From Rhizopus arrhizus (lineage: Eukaryota; Mucoromycota; Mucoromycetes; Mucorales; Rhizopodaceae), in contig JAKZZE010000019.1 of assembly GCA_024220505.1 (NCBI GenBank), forward strand, positions 124,001 to 188,000: DNA of 64,000 nucleotides, read 5' to 3'. Shown here piece after piece: positions 29,277-41,679 of this stretch (positions within the stretch are counted from its first letter, which is position 1; every line of letters begins with the position of its first letter). Below the pieces are notes generated by a model, which was not told the DNA's origin, did not search any database, and saw nothing but the letters and a program-made list of their open reading frames with translations. The position numbers and the translations under genes are program-made.

Positions 29277-31162
29277 ATTTTTTTTTCTTGTAAAAAAAGA
29301 AAGAGAAAAAAAAAATATGTTTACTGAGTTTTCAAGAAAAAAAAAATATTTATTTATTGACTTAGATAACTCCAGTTGGCTTATATTGGATTTTTAAACT
29401 AATGAATGCCCCTTGAATCAAGATTCATTCTTACCCTATTAAACAATATCAACCTTTGTATCCTTTATGTCTTTCTAAGCAGCATATCACGGAAATAGCT
29501 ATCCACAATACCGATAAATATCATTACAAATAATGCAACAAACATAAAGCTCACTCAGAGAGATAAGTATAAGGATTGCAATCACAATTTATTGTACGTT
29601 TCAAGACGGAATAGCAAGAGGCAACTTGGAGGTCCTGTCCACTTCTCTAGAAAGAACCAATGGTATAAGCCACTCAAAGTTATGATGGTCACTAAATATT
29701 TCGTCCAATGAACATTGACTAAAAGCATTCCCTATTTTGTCTTTTTGCTACAGTGATCAGTGATACATTGCTTCCAGAGAAATTGACAGGCATCTTATAT
29801 CAAACACACTTTGAAAAATTAAGTGCTCGATGTCAAAGAAAATTGGAAAACCAACCAAATGTGCTGTTATGACAATAGGCTCCAATGATTCATAACATAA
29901 GCTCTGTGACCAAGTGTCCCTTGAAGCATCAAGTTTCTCGTCCTTAGGAGCGTTTTCTTAGTTTTAAAGAAGTTGAGGATCGACAACTTCAAATACCTGC
30001 TTAATATGACCCTCTCCTAGTAGGAATCAGAGACCCAATCCTTCTGAATCTCTCCCTCCTTTTTTCATCCTTTGACTTTGAGGGGTTTTTCAGCTTAATT
30101 ATACTATTTCGGTTGATTTAACACAGACGGAAAGGATTTTGTTGATAGAAGCTATGATTAATTATTGCCTTTAAAACCACACTTTGATAAATTGACTTTT
30201 ATTTGCGCCAAAGCATCCCAGTTCGAATATCAGAGCGGTCCCATCTGAATATGTTCTAGGAGCACTCAATCCATAACCAATGGAAGAAATAAAACTGGAA
30301 GGACTTTAGCTACAAGGATGCAACTTGACAATCCTCCGTGGCATCTCATCTCCGTCCTCAATAACCTGCTGGCACAATTGTATTTTCTCATGCCTTGATT
30401 CTTGTCACAGAGTCAGAAAATAACTTGGGAAATTTATAAAAAAAAAAAAAAGAAAGAAAGAAAAAAGTAGTATGAATAGTCAAGTTAATGCATTTAATGA
30501 TAAAGGTTTCTTGTGGTACCTTTTTGAACCTCAAGACTAAAATAGAAACTTGGCCTTTGCATGATTTCGAACTGTTCTTTTGGCAAGACAGACGTAGACT
30601 TCTTGTGAAATTTGTAGACATAGATTTCTATTACCTTGTAATCAAAAAGAAAAGATGCTTTAAGATGAATCAGATTAATTCTATATGTCATAGTATGTTT
30701 GAACTAATAACTGCTGACGTTTCCTTGAAATTGACGTTTTATGGATTAAATAATATAATATTTAATAGCAGCATGCAACATACAGTGTAAACATTTAAGT
30801 GCTACTTGCAAAATTACTGCCGTTCATGATTAAATACTGCCTTTTGATCTCTTCAGCATGATGATTGATCAAGTTCAAGGCAGACAACAGCAATATGTGT
30901 GTGATAGTACTATTGATTTGGACACAACCATTTTAACTGCTTCAATTTTTGATTTCTTTGAATTTTAAGCAGATTTTTGCTTGCTTTTATTTGTACAGAG
31001 AAAGCTATTTCTACGAGTAGTGAGCTTTTCAAAGAACACCCTTTGATCCTATCTTGTATTTAAAGTTTGTATTGACGCCATTGAAATGACCAGTCCATCA
31101 TTCGGCACATGAAAATTCTCCATGCTGTTTCCCCACATTTTTTTTATTTTATATTATTTGAA
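29277..31162. other. Long intergenic stretch, no gene seen
   Basis: 1.9 kb with no supported gene on either strand. Part of it (about 29600-30400) is less AT-rich and lacks the usual homopolymers, so it may be decayed coding or repeat sequence. I found no domain or terminal repeat in it. Confidence 0.35.
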
Positions 31163-31939
31163 ATGTCAAAAAAGACAGATTTACCAACTTGGATATTACG
31201 CTTGATTGGAATAACTTCTTTAGCTACTGCAGTCATTAGCTTTGCGATTTATTGGTTTAGAAAATATCCTCCTCGGCGCAAGATTACTTTTAATGTTAGC
31301 AATTAGTTTACTTTTTCTTTGGATAATAATAACAATCTAATTTAGAAAAATGATGGTTGGAGCAACAAAATATTTAAATCCCAAAAACACAAAAAGATGA
31401 CCATCTCTTTAAAAAACGTAAACTTGACAATTATACTTGGCATTTATTAATAATAACAATAGACTGTCCTATGGAACCCTTCGTCCGATATCAGCATGTA
31501 TGCTTTTCATGAAAATGTACTTCAATTAATAATACGGCTGACGTATGTGTATGATATTTATATTATAATTCACATCAGTTCAGTAAAAGAACGTGATCGT
31601 ATACAGTTCTTGTTAGAAAACACACAGGGCGGTCTATTTACAAGTGGATACATGGATCACAGAAAGATTATTTACTGCTCAGAAGAGGAAGGCAAGGTAC
31701 ATATCATACGTCATATTGAGCCAGTCATTCACATTGAAGGCGGTTGGGAAGAAGATGATGGAGAGAAAATTGTAAAGAGATTACAGCCATTTGTAAACAA
31801 GATTGTTTGGATTGTGACGAAAAGAAAGATGGATTTAATGAAAAGTGATCATGATTTAAAGCATAATGTGGAATTAACAGAAAGGTTGATGGATACATCT
31901 ATAGCTCGTGAAGTGATGGAGAATAATGATGATGAATGA
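31163..31939 (+). CDS. PEX22: Pex22-like peroxin
   Basis: Three exons (31163-31294, 31346-31417, 31463-31939) give 226 aa. An N-terminal membrane anchor (about residues 9-31) is followed by a basic stretch (RKYPPRRKITF). The soluble domain contains MTISLKNTVLWNP, HRKIIYCSEEEGKVHIIRHI and EPVIHIEGGW. This fits fungal peroxin-22, the peroxisomal membrane anchor and activator of the ubiquitin-conjugating enzyme Pex4 in receptor recycling. An in-frame upstream ATG at 31109 would add 18 residues; I prefer 31163 because it starts directly before the anchor. The assignment rests on overall layout and the EEEGKVHIIRHIEP segment, so it is probable, not certain. Confidence 0.7.
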
Positions 31940-32831
31940 TTTGCTTTAAAGAAATAATTTATTGTAATTAATAAAGAACAAACTATTTGTATTCAGTCAA
32001 TGAATAATTTAAAGCTCAGGTTTCTTGTTTCTCTATTTTATATAAATGATTATTAGTCAACCTTGTTCTTGATCCTCTTCTGTTATCCTATACCATTCAA
32101 TACAGCAAGGAAAATAAATATAAGAATACCTGTTTATATTGAGTTATTGTACTAAAGAGAGTATGAGAGTAAAAAAAAAAAAAAGAGATTTAAATTGAAC
32201 CCAATGGACCCATTCGTCAATAAGTTTCATATCTTTATACAAGCACTTTCTAATGTTATTCTATCTCTTCCAACAAAACAGCAGCTTAGATGAATAAAAC
32301 TTGAAGCTGAACTCTATTAAACTCAATCGGGCCAGAACAAGTTATTACCAGAAATTCATGCTAAAATATAGAGCGCCGATCTCTTTACTGTGATTAAACT
32401 GAGTTATAACTGAACCCTACTTTATGGCTGCCAAGATGTTTAGTTGTATTATTTTATTAATCCACACAAGATTATAATTAGATTATTTCTATTATTTTCA
32501 TTGTAAGTAAAATATATAAAAAAAAATAAAAAATAAAAAAAAAGGAGGAAGCTTAATTTTATAAATGACATGTGTTTATATCTTTATTAAGGAAAAATGA
32601 TTTTCGATATTTTTATTTTCTTGTGTGGGACTTGTTCTTAAAATGGAAAGAGTTCATTGTGTGCTACTTACCAATGCTTGCTTTTATTCAACTACGAAAA
32701 GTGTTAATGTCACTCTTTTAGCTAAAACAAGTACCGACAATAAGTCAATCAATATAAATATCTCTTCTTTCTTCCTTTCTTTCTTTTACGCTCTTTGAAC
32801 TTTTTTTTTTTTTTCATTGTAAATATTATTT
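31940..32831. other. Intergenic, no gene seen
   Basis: Contains the upstream region of the aspartic protease gene, with a TATA-like stretch and a CT-rich tract (32760-32815) immediately before its start. Confidence 0.4.
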
Positions 32832-34371
32832 ATGCGGTGTACAACCATCATCACTCTTTGTTCACTGTTTATAACAGTTGTATCAGCAAATGAAAAACCA
32901 ATGTTAAGAATACCCATCACACGTCGTTCTAGACCAGACCCTATTATATCAGCTCATGTAAAAAAATTTGGAAAACGAGATAACTACATGGCAAAACTAT
33001 TTAATGATTTGGGATGCCAGTATTTAATTGATATCAGTGTGGGTACTCCAGGGCAAAATTTTACTGTAACGCTTGATACTGGAAGGTAAGATATTGTAAA
33101 AAGACAATTGACCACAAAAAAAGAAACTAATTTAATTTAGTGCTGACTTGTGGATTCCCGGAAATTCTTGTCCCTCAACAGATTGTCCTAGTGCTTTATT
33201 TGATCCTTCAGTCTCATCTACTTTTGAATATTTAGATGATCCATTTACACTTACTTACGGTATTGGCAATGTAAACGGTACTTATGCAACAGACACAGTG
33301 AGTGTTGCCGGAGCAACAGTCAGCAACCAACAATTCGGATTAGCCTCCGATACCAAGCAAATCTTGACTAACCCAAGTACAATTACCGTTTCCACGGCTG
33401 CCAAGCTTTCGAAACGAGATACCGCACCAAAAGCCAATGGTATATTTGGTCTTGGATATCCCCGTCTGACAGCTGCCTCTAGTAAAGGTCAAGGCGTCTA
33501 CAACCCATTTGTATTTAATTTAGCAGAACAAGACATCATTAGTGAACCTGTATTCTCAATTTACATGAACAGTGTCAGTACAAATGGCTGGGTAGGCGAA
33601 ATTATCTTTGGTGGTATTGATCAAACAAAATTCAAAGGCAACTTGACATACCTTCCAGTGGTTGCACTACACTCGTTAAAACATAGAAAACGTGCTGAAC
33701 TCAATACAGAAGACAATTATTATTGGATGGTGAGAGCTCAGGGCGTGGCTATCACTAACAGCACGAGTGATACCAACAGCACGAGCACAGAAAGCACAGT
33801 CAGTAACAATACAGATGCCATCAGCCTCAGTTTTAATACCCCAAGCGCATACATTCTTGACACAGGTACCACCTTGACCTATCTACCTTCAGACATGGCC
33901 GAGAAAATAGTAACGACAATCGCCGGTCCTGATGGTTTCAAAGTTCATGAAGGCACCGGTACCTATCTTGTCAACTGCAAGGCTGCCCAATCTAAGAAAA
34001 AGCTTGAACTGATCATGTCCAGTCACAAGAATCCGATCAGTCTCTCTGTACCTGCTTCTCAGCTAGTCATCCCATTGGACGGACCGACGGCAGCCATGGC
34101 AAAAAATTGCCTCTTTGGTATCGCACCCTCTACGGGTAGTGTGGGTGATAATCTCTATTTGGTCGGCGATTCTGTTCTTCGTAGTACTTATATGGTCTTT
34201 GATATGGGTAAAGGCCAAGTGGGTATGGCTGCTGCTGTAGGTCTCGAAGGGAAAGTTCAAAGCTCATCCTTTTTTTTCTCAGCAGATGATTTTCAAAGTA
34301 AGGCCTCCATTAATCAACACTTATCTGCTATAGCTTTCATATGCTGTCTCTTCATATTCATCATGCTTTAA
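32832..34371 (+). CDS. Pepsin-type aspartic protease, membrane/GPI anchored (yapsin-like)
   Basis: Two exons (32832-33085, 33141-34371) give 494 aa. A signal peptide (about residues 1-19) and a short basic propeptide ending in dibasic KR precede the catalytic domain. The first active-site motif LDTGS (D82) is split by the intron. The second is LDTGT (about D325) in AYILDTGTTLTYLP. Inserted loops include a basic KHRKR segment and a serine/threonine-rich run (about 290-310), as in yapsins that are cleaved into two chains. The C-terminal 15 residues are strongly hydrophobic, consistent with a GPI signal or membrane anchor. It probably acts at the cell surface or in the secretory pathway. Confidence 0.92.
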
Positions 34372-36693
34372 TAAGGACATCCTTTTTTGTAAATAGTAAT
34401 AATAACAACAATAATAAAAAAATGCACATGGCATTATTATAGATCAACTTATTTCATCTTGCAAAATCTTGCTTTTTTTATATTCCCAAAATATGAATAA
34501 ATAACATATACGCCGCTTTCACACACGCATACTTTTTTTTTTTTTTAAATTAATAAAATAGAATGTTCAAACCCGTGTTTATGTTTAAAAATTTAAAAAT
34601 AAAATTGAACAATTTTATTCTGTTACACGACTGTCGGCTCTAATTATTCCGCATCCAACGAATCTCGACAGAAGGAGGTGTCAAGTTTCATATTACACAA
34701 GCATTAAAAGAAAGGAGTTTTTTTGTTTTGTTGTCAAACTCTTTAATTATTTGTTATAGCTTTGAATACAGATGAAGAAAGAGGCAAAGAGGAGCTTCTA
34801 AATTAAAATAAACTTATTTGTGTATACATTTTTCTTTTTTAAAAATATGAAGCATTATCCATTTTATAACTGAACCGTATTTACATTTATTCATTAAGTT
34901 TGATGAATGCTTTTTCTTGTAAAGGGAAACAGTACATTTAATTACCTTGATATATGCCAATAAACACTTTTTTTTATATTAAAAACAAACAGTGTTTATT
35001 ATCAGCTATGTTCTTTATTTCAATATTTTTTATTATATGTTTCATAGAAATGTTTATTTCCAAAAATAAGAAGCTAAGATTAATCAAGAATTTTACAAAA
35101 AAACCTCTTCAAAACTTCAATGAAAAGCTGTATACATAATTTGTATTAAAAGTAATGTCTCTCATTTTATAGTAAAATACAAGCTTTATTGACTGTGACA
35201 AGTTACTTAAACACAGACGTAGTAGATCAGTTAGACTCTCGGGAAATAAAATACGATGAGATAACCATGAAGCATAAATGTTAATTTGATTTTTTATATA
35301 AAAGCAATAATATTAATTACTTCAAAGAACTGCTACTATCATTAGTAATAGGTAAAACACTGATTTTTAGTGTTATCCTTAGCAGAAAAAATACCTTGTG
35401 GCAGTATCTTTTATCATTAAAAATTAAATACATATTCAATACATAGTGAAAATGAAGGCACGTATCATGATCAGATAAAAAAGCATTTGTCTAAAATGGG
35501 ATTTCAGCGTATTGTTACATTAGATGTGCAACAAATAATAACTATTCTTTGTGTTTGTGACTAGTGCACTTTCAATTAGGATTGAAGTAGAGAAGAGACT
35601 ACTGTGTATCCCACTTTAAACCTCAAAACAGTCATATATAACACTTTATTATTATTTTTTACACACTTTTGTTTTATAGTCACCATTTAATTAACGAGAT
35701 ACATATGTTAAGCTAAAAAAAAAGAAGCCAGCTACGACTTTATTCGAAATGGTTCAACTAATCTTATCATTTGATTAATCAATATCAAGACATTTATTTA
35801 GCATAAATAGGTATATTACATGAAAAAAGAAAGAGATAATGTTTATTTCAGCCATTAAGCCTTTGGATGCTTAGCTGTTAATACAAACGTTGCTAAATTC
35901 AATAATAAAAAGATACAAACGTTGCAATAAAGGCTTTTTATAAAGCTAGTAGGGAACAACTTTCATAAAAACACATGTAAATCTATGAGTATAATCGAGA
36001 TCATTGTTTACTTTTCAAATAAAGAAAAGTAGATCCTGACATGCAGGAGCAGCATCATTTTTGTTACTAGAGAAGTCTAGGTTGATTTTACTAAGTACTA
36101 CTTGTATAAATTTTCCCTTAATCATGTATTGCTTCGTTGGCTCTTGAATTGATGAGGCAGTATTTCTCAATATGGTCAAACTGCTTTCTAAGTAGTCCTC
36201 GTAGGTTAAGTCTTCCTAATCCACAATTACATAAATTCTTTACTTATTTAAATCCTTTCTTCTTCTTTTTTATCTTAGAGTAATAAACAGAACTCTAATG
36301 GATTTCCTCGCTTTTTCTTTATTTTAAGATTTTACAACACAACGTAATACCGTCATTATCATCAACTCAAATTTGATCATTAAAGCACATAATAACTAAT
36401 GCTATTTAGTCTTTACCTGAATTATTTCCAGTCTTCTTTATGAACACCTACAGTACTCAATCAAGTGCTCATAAGATCTGCCTCACGCAAGCTTTAAATG
36501 ATTATGATTGCATCACTCTGCTAGTGAGCTTAGCTAATGATGTATTCATAGTTAAAAAAAAAATAAGTCATACTAGATTATGGTACTGTGGTATTTACAC
36601 ATGTAATAAAGTAATAATATAAATTACTACGAACAATGGTTGTCCAAATTGGGAATATCGGACGTTGTATTATACCACCTCAAATAAAATTAT
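34372..36693. other. AT-rich intergenic border between host genes and the transposon cluster
   Basis: 2.3 kb with no gene on either strand. The direct repeats TACAAACGTTG at 35881 and 35915 are the only local structure I noticed. Confidence 0.4.
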
Positions 36694-37697
36694 TTGTTGG
36701 TCGTTCCTTCAACAATCCTTGTTGACTGCGACTCGGACTCCAATGTGGTAACAAGCTCCAAGAGCCGCGCTTTATTTTCCTTTTATAGATAAATGATAAT
36801 AATAAAAATAAAAAAGTACCTTGAAACCCCCTTTTTTCTTCATACCTTCAAAAGCCGCGCATTCGTGGACTAGATTATGAGTGATATCGAATTTACTGAA
36901 AATAATGAACGAACCTACACACAAAATGAGATGGAAGAAATTATCCGCAACGTCGTTCGACAAATGGACGTTGAAAAAGAAGAAAAAGCCAATGGAAACG
37001 AAATACCATTGGATATCTCTAATGAGTTGGCCAACACCCCATCATATCAACTCCAGGAGAACTTTAAGAAGTTCAGAAGAGAAACTCAACGATACACGTT
37101 GGATGAGTGGACAACTCTAGAAAAAATCAACAAAACCATCCTACCTTATCTCAAGAGACACTCAACTGAAACAGCAATGGTGAGATATTTGGTACTTATA
37201 ATATGAAAACAGTAAGAAGTCAATAGCTAACAACTACTATTTATTAAGTAAGAAAAAGGAGAGGAACTAATAATTTAGAATGAACCCTGGATTATATTGT
37301 CTGACTATTAATTATATAGTCTGACGTAGGCTTGACTGAGATCAATCATAAAATAATAAATAAAGACATCATTAATGACCAAACACGACAAATGGTTGTC
37401 AACACAATATACAAAATCACAGAAAATACTAGATTCCAAGCCAGAGTTGCAATGGAAATCTTTGAGCAGCTACAATACGTACTTCAAGAAGCAACCTCTC
37501 AAGCAGAAGCAACTGCAATTATTGATAAATGTAGAGAGCAAAGCAGACGTTTGGCAGTTTTTGGACTGGCAACAGCAAAAACACAAGAAAGGGAAGCAAG
37601 AGATTATTCAGACAAAGCCTGTTGTAAACATAGTTATTTTCTATATGATATCAGTTGTATTAAAATAAATAACGATACACAAAAGATTAAACTATGA
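36694..37697 (+). mobile_element. DIRS-like retrotransposon relic (5' end and gag)
   Basis: The first about 180 bp (36694-36876) align by eye with the gag-proximal end of the complete DIRS-like element at 54237-58518. Shared features are the outer TTGTT(T/G)GTCG start, GTTGACT, CCAATGTG, the block CGCTTTATTTTCCTTTTATA, and AGCCGCGCA just before the gag start codon. A gag-like frame follows. I see no RT, recombinase, internal complementary region or opposite terminus before 38734, so the copy is 3'-truncated or decayed. It is related to but clearly diverged from the 54-kb element. Confidence 0.7.
36877..37697 (+). CDS. DIRS-type Gag-like protein, possibly intron-containing
   Basis: The frame 36877-37179 and the frame 37320-37697 join in phase zero if 37180-37319 is treated as a GT-AG intron (GTGAGA to TATAG), giving 226 aa. 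Both parts resemble the Gag of the DIRS element at 57492-58355. Shared features are an N-terminal Q/E-rich helix, an EIP/EITxELxN segment, the KxYxxxxQxY region, and the AATAIIDKCREQSRRLAVFG block (CRRLSIYGFA in the other copy). After REARD the similarity stops. Unspliced, the frame is broken by a stop at 37204. Whether this is a decayed gag or an expressed, exonised derivative is open. Confidence 0.5.
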
Positions 37698-38734
37698 TTG
37701 AACAATTCCACACTTTTCCAAATTTAGAACAATAAGATCAGTATCTGTCATCCTAGAGAGTCTAATCAATTGTCAACCCCAAAAGTAATTAGATCAAAGT
37801 TAATTGACTGGTTATTATTTCTATTGTTCAACTTCAGATGCATATATTAGAACATCGACAAGCTTTGTTGTAGAACAGCGTCTGATCATAACGGACATTG
37901 AATAATCACAACTAAAAGAAGTATATTAAAACTGATAAATCTTTATCAAATAAAATATATTCTTCTTCTTTTTTATATAAAACTATCACTATTAGATTCA
38001 TCCTATAAAGTAAACATGAACAATAAATAAGTCATGACCTTTATTATTCATCATTTCTGTAAATGAATAATAATGGATCAGGTACCTAGTCAACTATGAT
38101 CTGACTGGAGGCATTTCATATAAATATATCTTTCCTCTCAATGAAGACGGGACAATTCTCCCAGATCAGTTAAAGAACAATAAGATCTATAAAACAACGA
38201 ATTAAAAATTTTCATAATCGATTCAGTGATCATTCTTCAATCAAACATGTCAATTATTGGATCTACGCTCATAACAACTCATTTACCCGCCAACTGATAG
38301 AAGAATATAAATAGTAGACTTTGTAATGATTTCTTTTTAATAATTAAGATTGTCTTAAATAAAGTTCAGTCTCAAAAAGTATTCTTTGGTTTTTATCGCT
38401 ACCTTAATTACTTTACCAGAACATAACAAGCTTTAGCTTAATCATTGGTTCTTCAGCACGACATCGTGACCGAGTATATATCTTTTATATCTACGCTCAC
38501 AAAGAATATAAATAGATGCCAACTTTTTATCCATAAAGTGAGGCCTTTTCGCAATATAAAGAAATCTGCAATAAAGAAGGATTTTAATTTTATATTGCTG
38601 CTGTTTAGGAAAGGGGAGTTTTAGGTAAATATAATATAGCAATCAAAGATAAAGAAATACTGTTAGAACTTGGTTTCTCTTTATTAAGTTAAGATAACTA
38701 TTGTATGATAAAAAATAAATTCTACATGTAAAAA
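37698..38734. other. Unassigned repeat-like DNA
   Basis: AT-rich with no gene. The segment 38230-38400 has an LTR-like look (TATAAATAG, then AATAAAG downstream), but no partner copy or target duplication was found. Confidence 0.3.
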
Positions 38735-38739
38735 GTGAG

Positions 38740-39163
38740 TGTTGTATCCACACAACTAGTAAAGTGAACATTCATGGATAAACGAGAGATCTCCGCAATA
38801 GCCAACTCTGCCCTGTTGTCCCTATCGGCGTTCCCACGACTATATCGGAACCTGATTATAACAACGGCAGTTCAATCCAACCTTATTCGATAATTATCGT
38901 TAGATCAATAATTTATCTACTTCATTGTCCCTTGATTCGTCAAGAAGACAGCGGCTATTGATTATCTACTATCTTTCCTTTATCTTCCCATCCTTCCCAC
39001 ATTATTCTTTTAACCGATCAATTGAAATAGCGGTAAAGATCCAGACATCCAAAAAGTATAAATAGCCTCAAATGTTTTTATTAATAAAGCAATATATAAT
39101 CTTTAGTTTCACAACTATTGTCTTTTTTAGTTTTTGTCTCTTATTTTAATACTTGGCAAAACT
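38740..39163 (+). repeat. Solo LTR, copy A (424 bp)
   Basis: It begins TGTTGTATCC and ends GGCAAAACT (the expected terminal CA is changed to CT). It is flanked by the 5-bp direct repeat GTGAG (38735-38739 and 39164-39168). It contains TATAAATAG and AATAAAG signals typical of a Ty3-type LTR. An inverted, near-identical copy lies at 47553-49580. Each copy has its own target duplication, so this is a solo LTR and not one end of a larger element. Confidence 0.88.
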
Positions 39164-39674
39164 GTGAGAGTATTTATAGACATGATACGGATAAAGAATT
39201 AGGACAGATTTATAATCAATTTGACAGAATAGATGATTACTATTTCTAATTATTAGTTTAGCCTGTTCCTAGCTTGTATTGTCAATTATGCTATTGGGAT
39301 GGTTTCAGATATAACTATTTAAGGAGACGGTACGGATGAATATAAAGACTTTTAGTTCCGTGATTGGATATCATTGCTAACAATAATATCTCAGTCAGGA
39401 TAAATGTTTTCATGACTAATGATGATCCGGTAAGTAATCGTCATTCCTTATTCAACATGCTCATACTATCACTAAACTATATTACAACCATGTCATCTTA
39501 TTTGACTATGTGAAGTTAATATGAATAAAGCTTAATATAAAAATCTAATCAAAGTATTTTATTGATCTGCGTTGGGAATAATGTTATAAATGATTCCAAG
39601 TTATGTCAACATATTATTCAGGATCATATTTGATTCCTTTTACTAAAATAAAGTGACTATAATCTTATGTATCC
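39164..39674. other. Unassigned DNA between solo LTR and truncated pol remnant
   Basis: No gene. It could be the deleted or decayed remainder of the minus-strand retroelement interrupted at 39758. Confidence 0.3.
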
Positions 39675-39762
39675 TTAACAACGTCCATTTATAGACACCA
39701 AGCCTTTAAAAGGAGAACTACCTTTCATGTTGTCGAGGCTGTATGGATATCTATAGACCGAC

Positions 39763-40103
39763 TGTCATGTTTTGACATGTCAATAAGATACAGTCTTATC
39801 ATTCTGGACTAAATCTTTACAAATGAGTTTGAATAAGAATAGAACCTGATAATTATCACTGCCCTAAACAGCCAAGTTTCACTTTCATCTCAACAGTTGA
39901 TTATTAACATCAGTCTATAAAATTTTTCTTATACATGTCAAATCATATCGGTCGTAACTATTTTTGTCATCTAATCTCAGGTCTTGCTCAACTAATATAA
40001 ATAGCCTTGAAATCTTTCTTTAATAAAAGTATTCGACTTTAGAACTATTGTTCGGTCTCGTTAATTCTTCTTTATCTTATTTTTGAATACTTAAAACACT
40101 TCA
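39763..40103 (+). repeat. Chromovirus 5' LTR (341 bp)
   Basis: Promoter-type TATAAATAG at about 40006-40014 and an AATAAAAG signal downstream give a U3-R-U5 layout. It matches 45363-45703 along its full length. Confidence 0.95.
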
Positions 40104-40146
40104 TTTTTTTTAACGAATTCTGAACCTCTAATAACAAAAAGCAAAT

Positions 40147-41676
40147 ATGGCTAACGAAGATCAATCTCCTAACACCTTTACTCATGGTGAAACTGATGTG
40201 TTTAGAACAAACATAGAGGAGGCATCAAAAGCTATCGAAGATACTGAAATGGCCAATGCAGAAGAAACACCATCTCTTATGGCAACAAGCTTGGTATCAA
40301 ATGATGATAAACCCGTTGATGCTGTTATGGGTTTGAGGGTTACTTTAGAAGACCTTAGGCAGCAAATTGCTCGGGCTGTGGTATCTGGTGCCTCACAAGA
40401 ACAGCTCTCAAAGTTACAAGAACAAGCAGTCAGTATAAAAAACTGTATCATGTTCTTGGACGAAGCACAGGCTTTTTGCATCACACCTCCCATGCCTACA
40501 GGTGGTATAATTCTTGGTTCTGGTCACGCTACGAATGCTTCTCATCCTCGCTCTGCTCATGTCATCCCACCTGACCTTCCAATCTGGCAGTGGCAGGGTA
40601 ATATTTGGAGGAAAGAAGCGGAAGCACACGATTCTGTAGAAGATCTACTCGACACCTTTGCTCTGATCGTTGAATCAAATGGTCTATCCATAGATTCTAG
40701 CTGGTCTCGTCTGGTTCCTATCAAAATGAACAGAGATCAGCGATCTTGGTTCAATGAAGTGCTCAAAGGTCGCAACTTGGTTTGGTCTGAAGTCAGAAAG
40801 ATCATAGTCAAGACATACGCTGCACAGGACGTAGCTCAAGAGTTAGAGTATATGGATCAGCTGTTATCTCTTAAAATGGCTGCAGCAGAATCCATAGAAG
40901 CATTCACGGATCGATTCCAAAGAATCCGCAGAGCAGCCAAGTGGGACGATGACATCAAGACTGCCACCATATATAAGCGAGCTTTACCAGCATTTTTGCG
41001 TCAAGAGGTCTCTCGCTCCTTGTTGAACCTAGGAAGAGATCAGCAAGACTCTGTCGCAAAAGTCGCTGCCAAAGCCAGGATGGTATTGTCATCCAACTTG
41101 TGTTCCGAGGTTAACCCATCACCTCGACAAGCTTCTGTCCCCGTCAAGTCTTCATCTTTGTCTCTCTCATCAAATGGAACAGAGGCATCTAAGTACAACC
41201 CTAGGAACTCACATTTGTTGAGCAACTTACAGGGTATAACTAAGAAGTCCTCTTCTCCTGGCAACATCAAAAACAAATTCCATTGTGCTATCCATGGCCC
41301 GGCCAATCACCCTACAGACAAGTGCAACAAGTACAAGGATTTGTTGAACAGAAGCCCTCCGTTGGTGAACCCTTCCTCCACTACAAATAATTCATCAATG
41401 TCTTTTGTATCTGTTGCTAAAAGGTGTTATCGTTGTTCTGGTAATGTTCCATGGTCCAGGGAACATGCGGCTAACTGTCCACGAGACAAGCCCTATCACG
41501 GCCCAACTAAGGCCATCCGTTCTGTTCGCTTGGATACCTCAAGATCCAATGGTAACAAGCCCAGCCTCACCATCACTCCTCAAGCTAGACCACAACAGGC
41601 ATCTTCCAAGGTGTCTAGTGGTGATAGCAACTTGATGGACGTAGATGACGAGGGTTATCCAGTTAACTATGATTAA
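40147..41676 (+). CDS. Chromovirus Gag
   Basis: 509 aa. The capsid-like central domain shows the Ty3-type pattern (WQWQGNIWRKEAEAHDSVED, then SVAKVAAKARM). It is followed by two zinc-binding segments: C-x2-H-type FHCAIHGPANHPTDKC near residue 380 and a CCHC-like RCYRCSGN..HAANC near 424-440. It forms the virus-like particle and binds RNA. The frame ends at TAA (41674-41676), and the protease/RT frame continues in the same register right after it. Pol could therefore be made by readthrough or by reinitiation at the nearby ATG (41689). Confidence 0.9.
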   Translation: MANEDQSPNTFTHGETDVFRTNIEEASKAIEDTEMANAEETPSLMATSLVSNDDKPVDAVMGLRVTLEDLRQQIARAVVSGASQEQLSKLQEQAVSIKNCIMFLDEAQAFCITPPMPTGGIILGSGHATNASHPRSAHVIPPDLPIWQWQGNIWRKEAEAHDSVEDLLDTFALIVESNGLSIDSSWSRLVPIKMNRDQRSWFNEVLKGRNLVWSEVRKIIVKTYAAQDVAQELEYMDQLLSLKMAAAESIEAFTDRFQRIRRAAKWDDDIKTATIYKRALPAFLRQEVSRSLLNLGRDQQDSVAKVAAKARMVLSSNLCSEVNPSPRQASVPVKSSSLSLSSNGTEASKYNPRNSHLLSNLQGITKKSSSPGNIKNKFHCAIHGPANHPTDKCNKYKDLLNRSPPLVNPSSTTNNSSMSFVSVAKRCYRCSGNVPWSREHAANCPRDKPYHGPTKAIRSVRLDTSRSNGNKPSLTITPQARPQQASSKVSSGDSNLMDVDDEGYPVNYD

Positions 41677-41679
41677 AAT

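Noticed and set aside
29560..30400. Possible gene in the Bms1-Pex22 gap
   Set aside because: Less AT-rich, but stops occur in all frames at short distance and no exon chain could be built.
38230..38440. Third solo LTR with TATAAATAG
   Set aside because: No TG...CA ends, target duplication or second copy could be defined.
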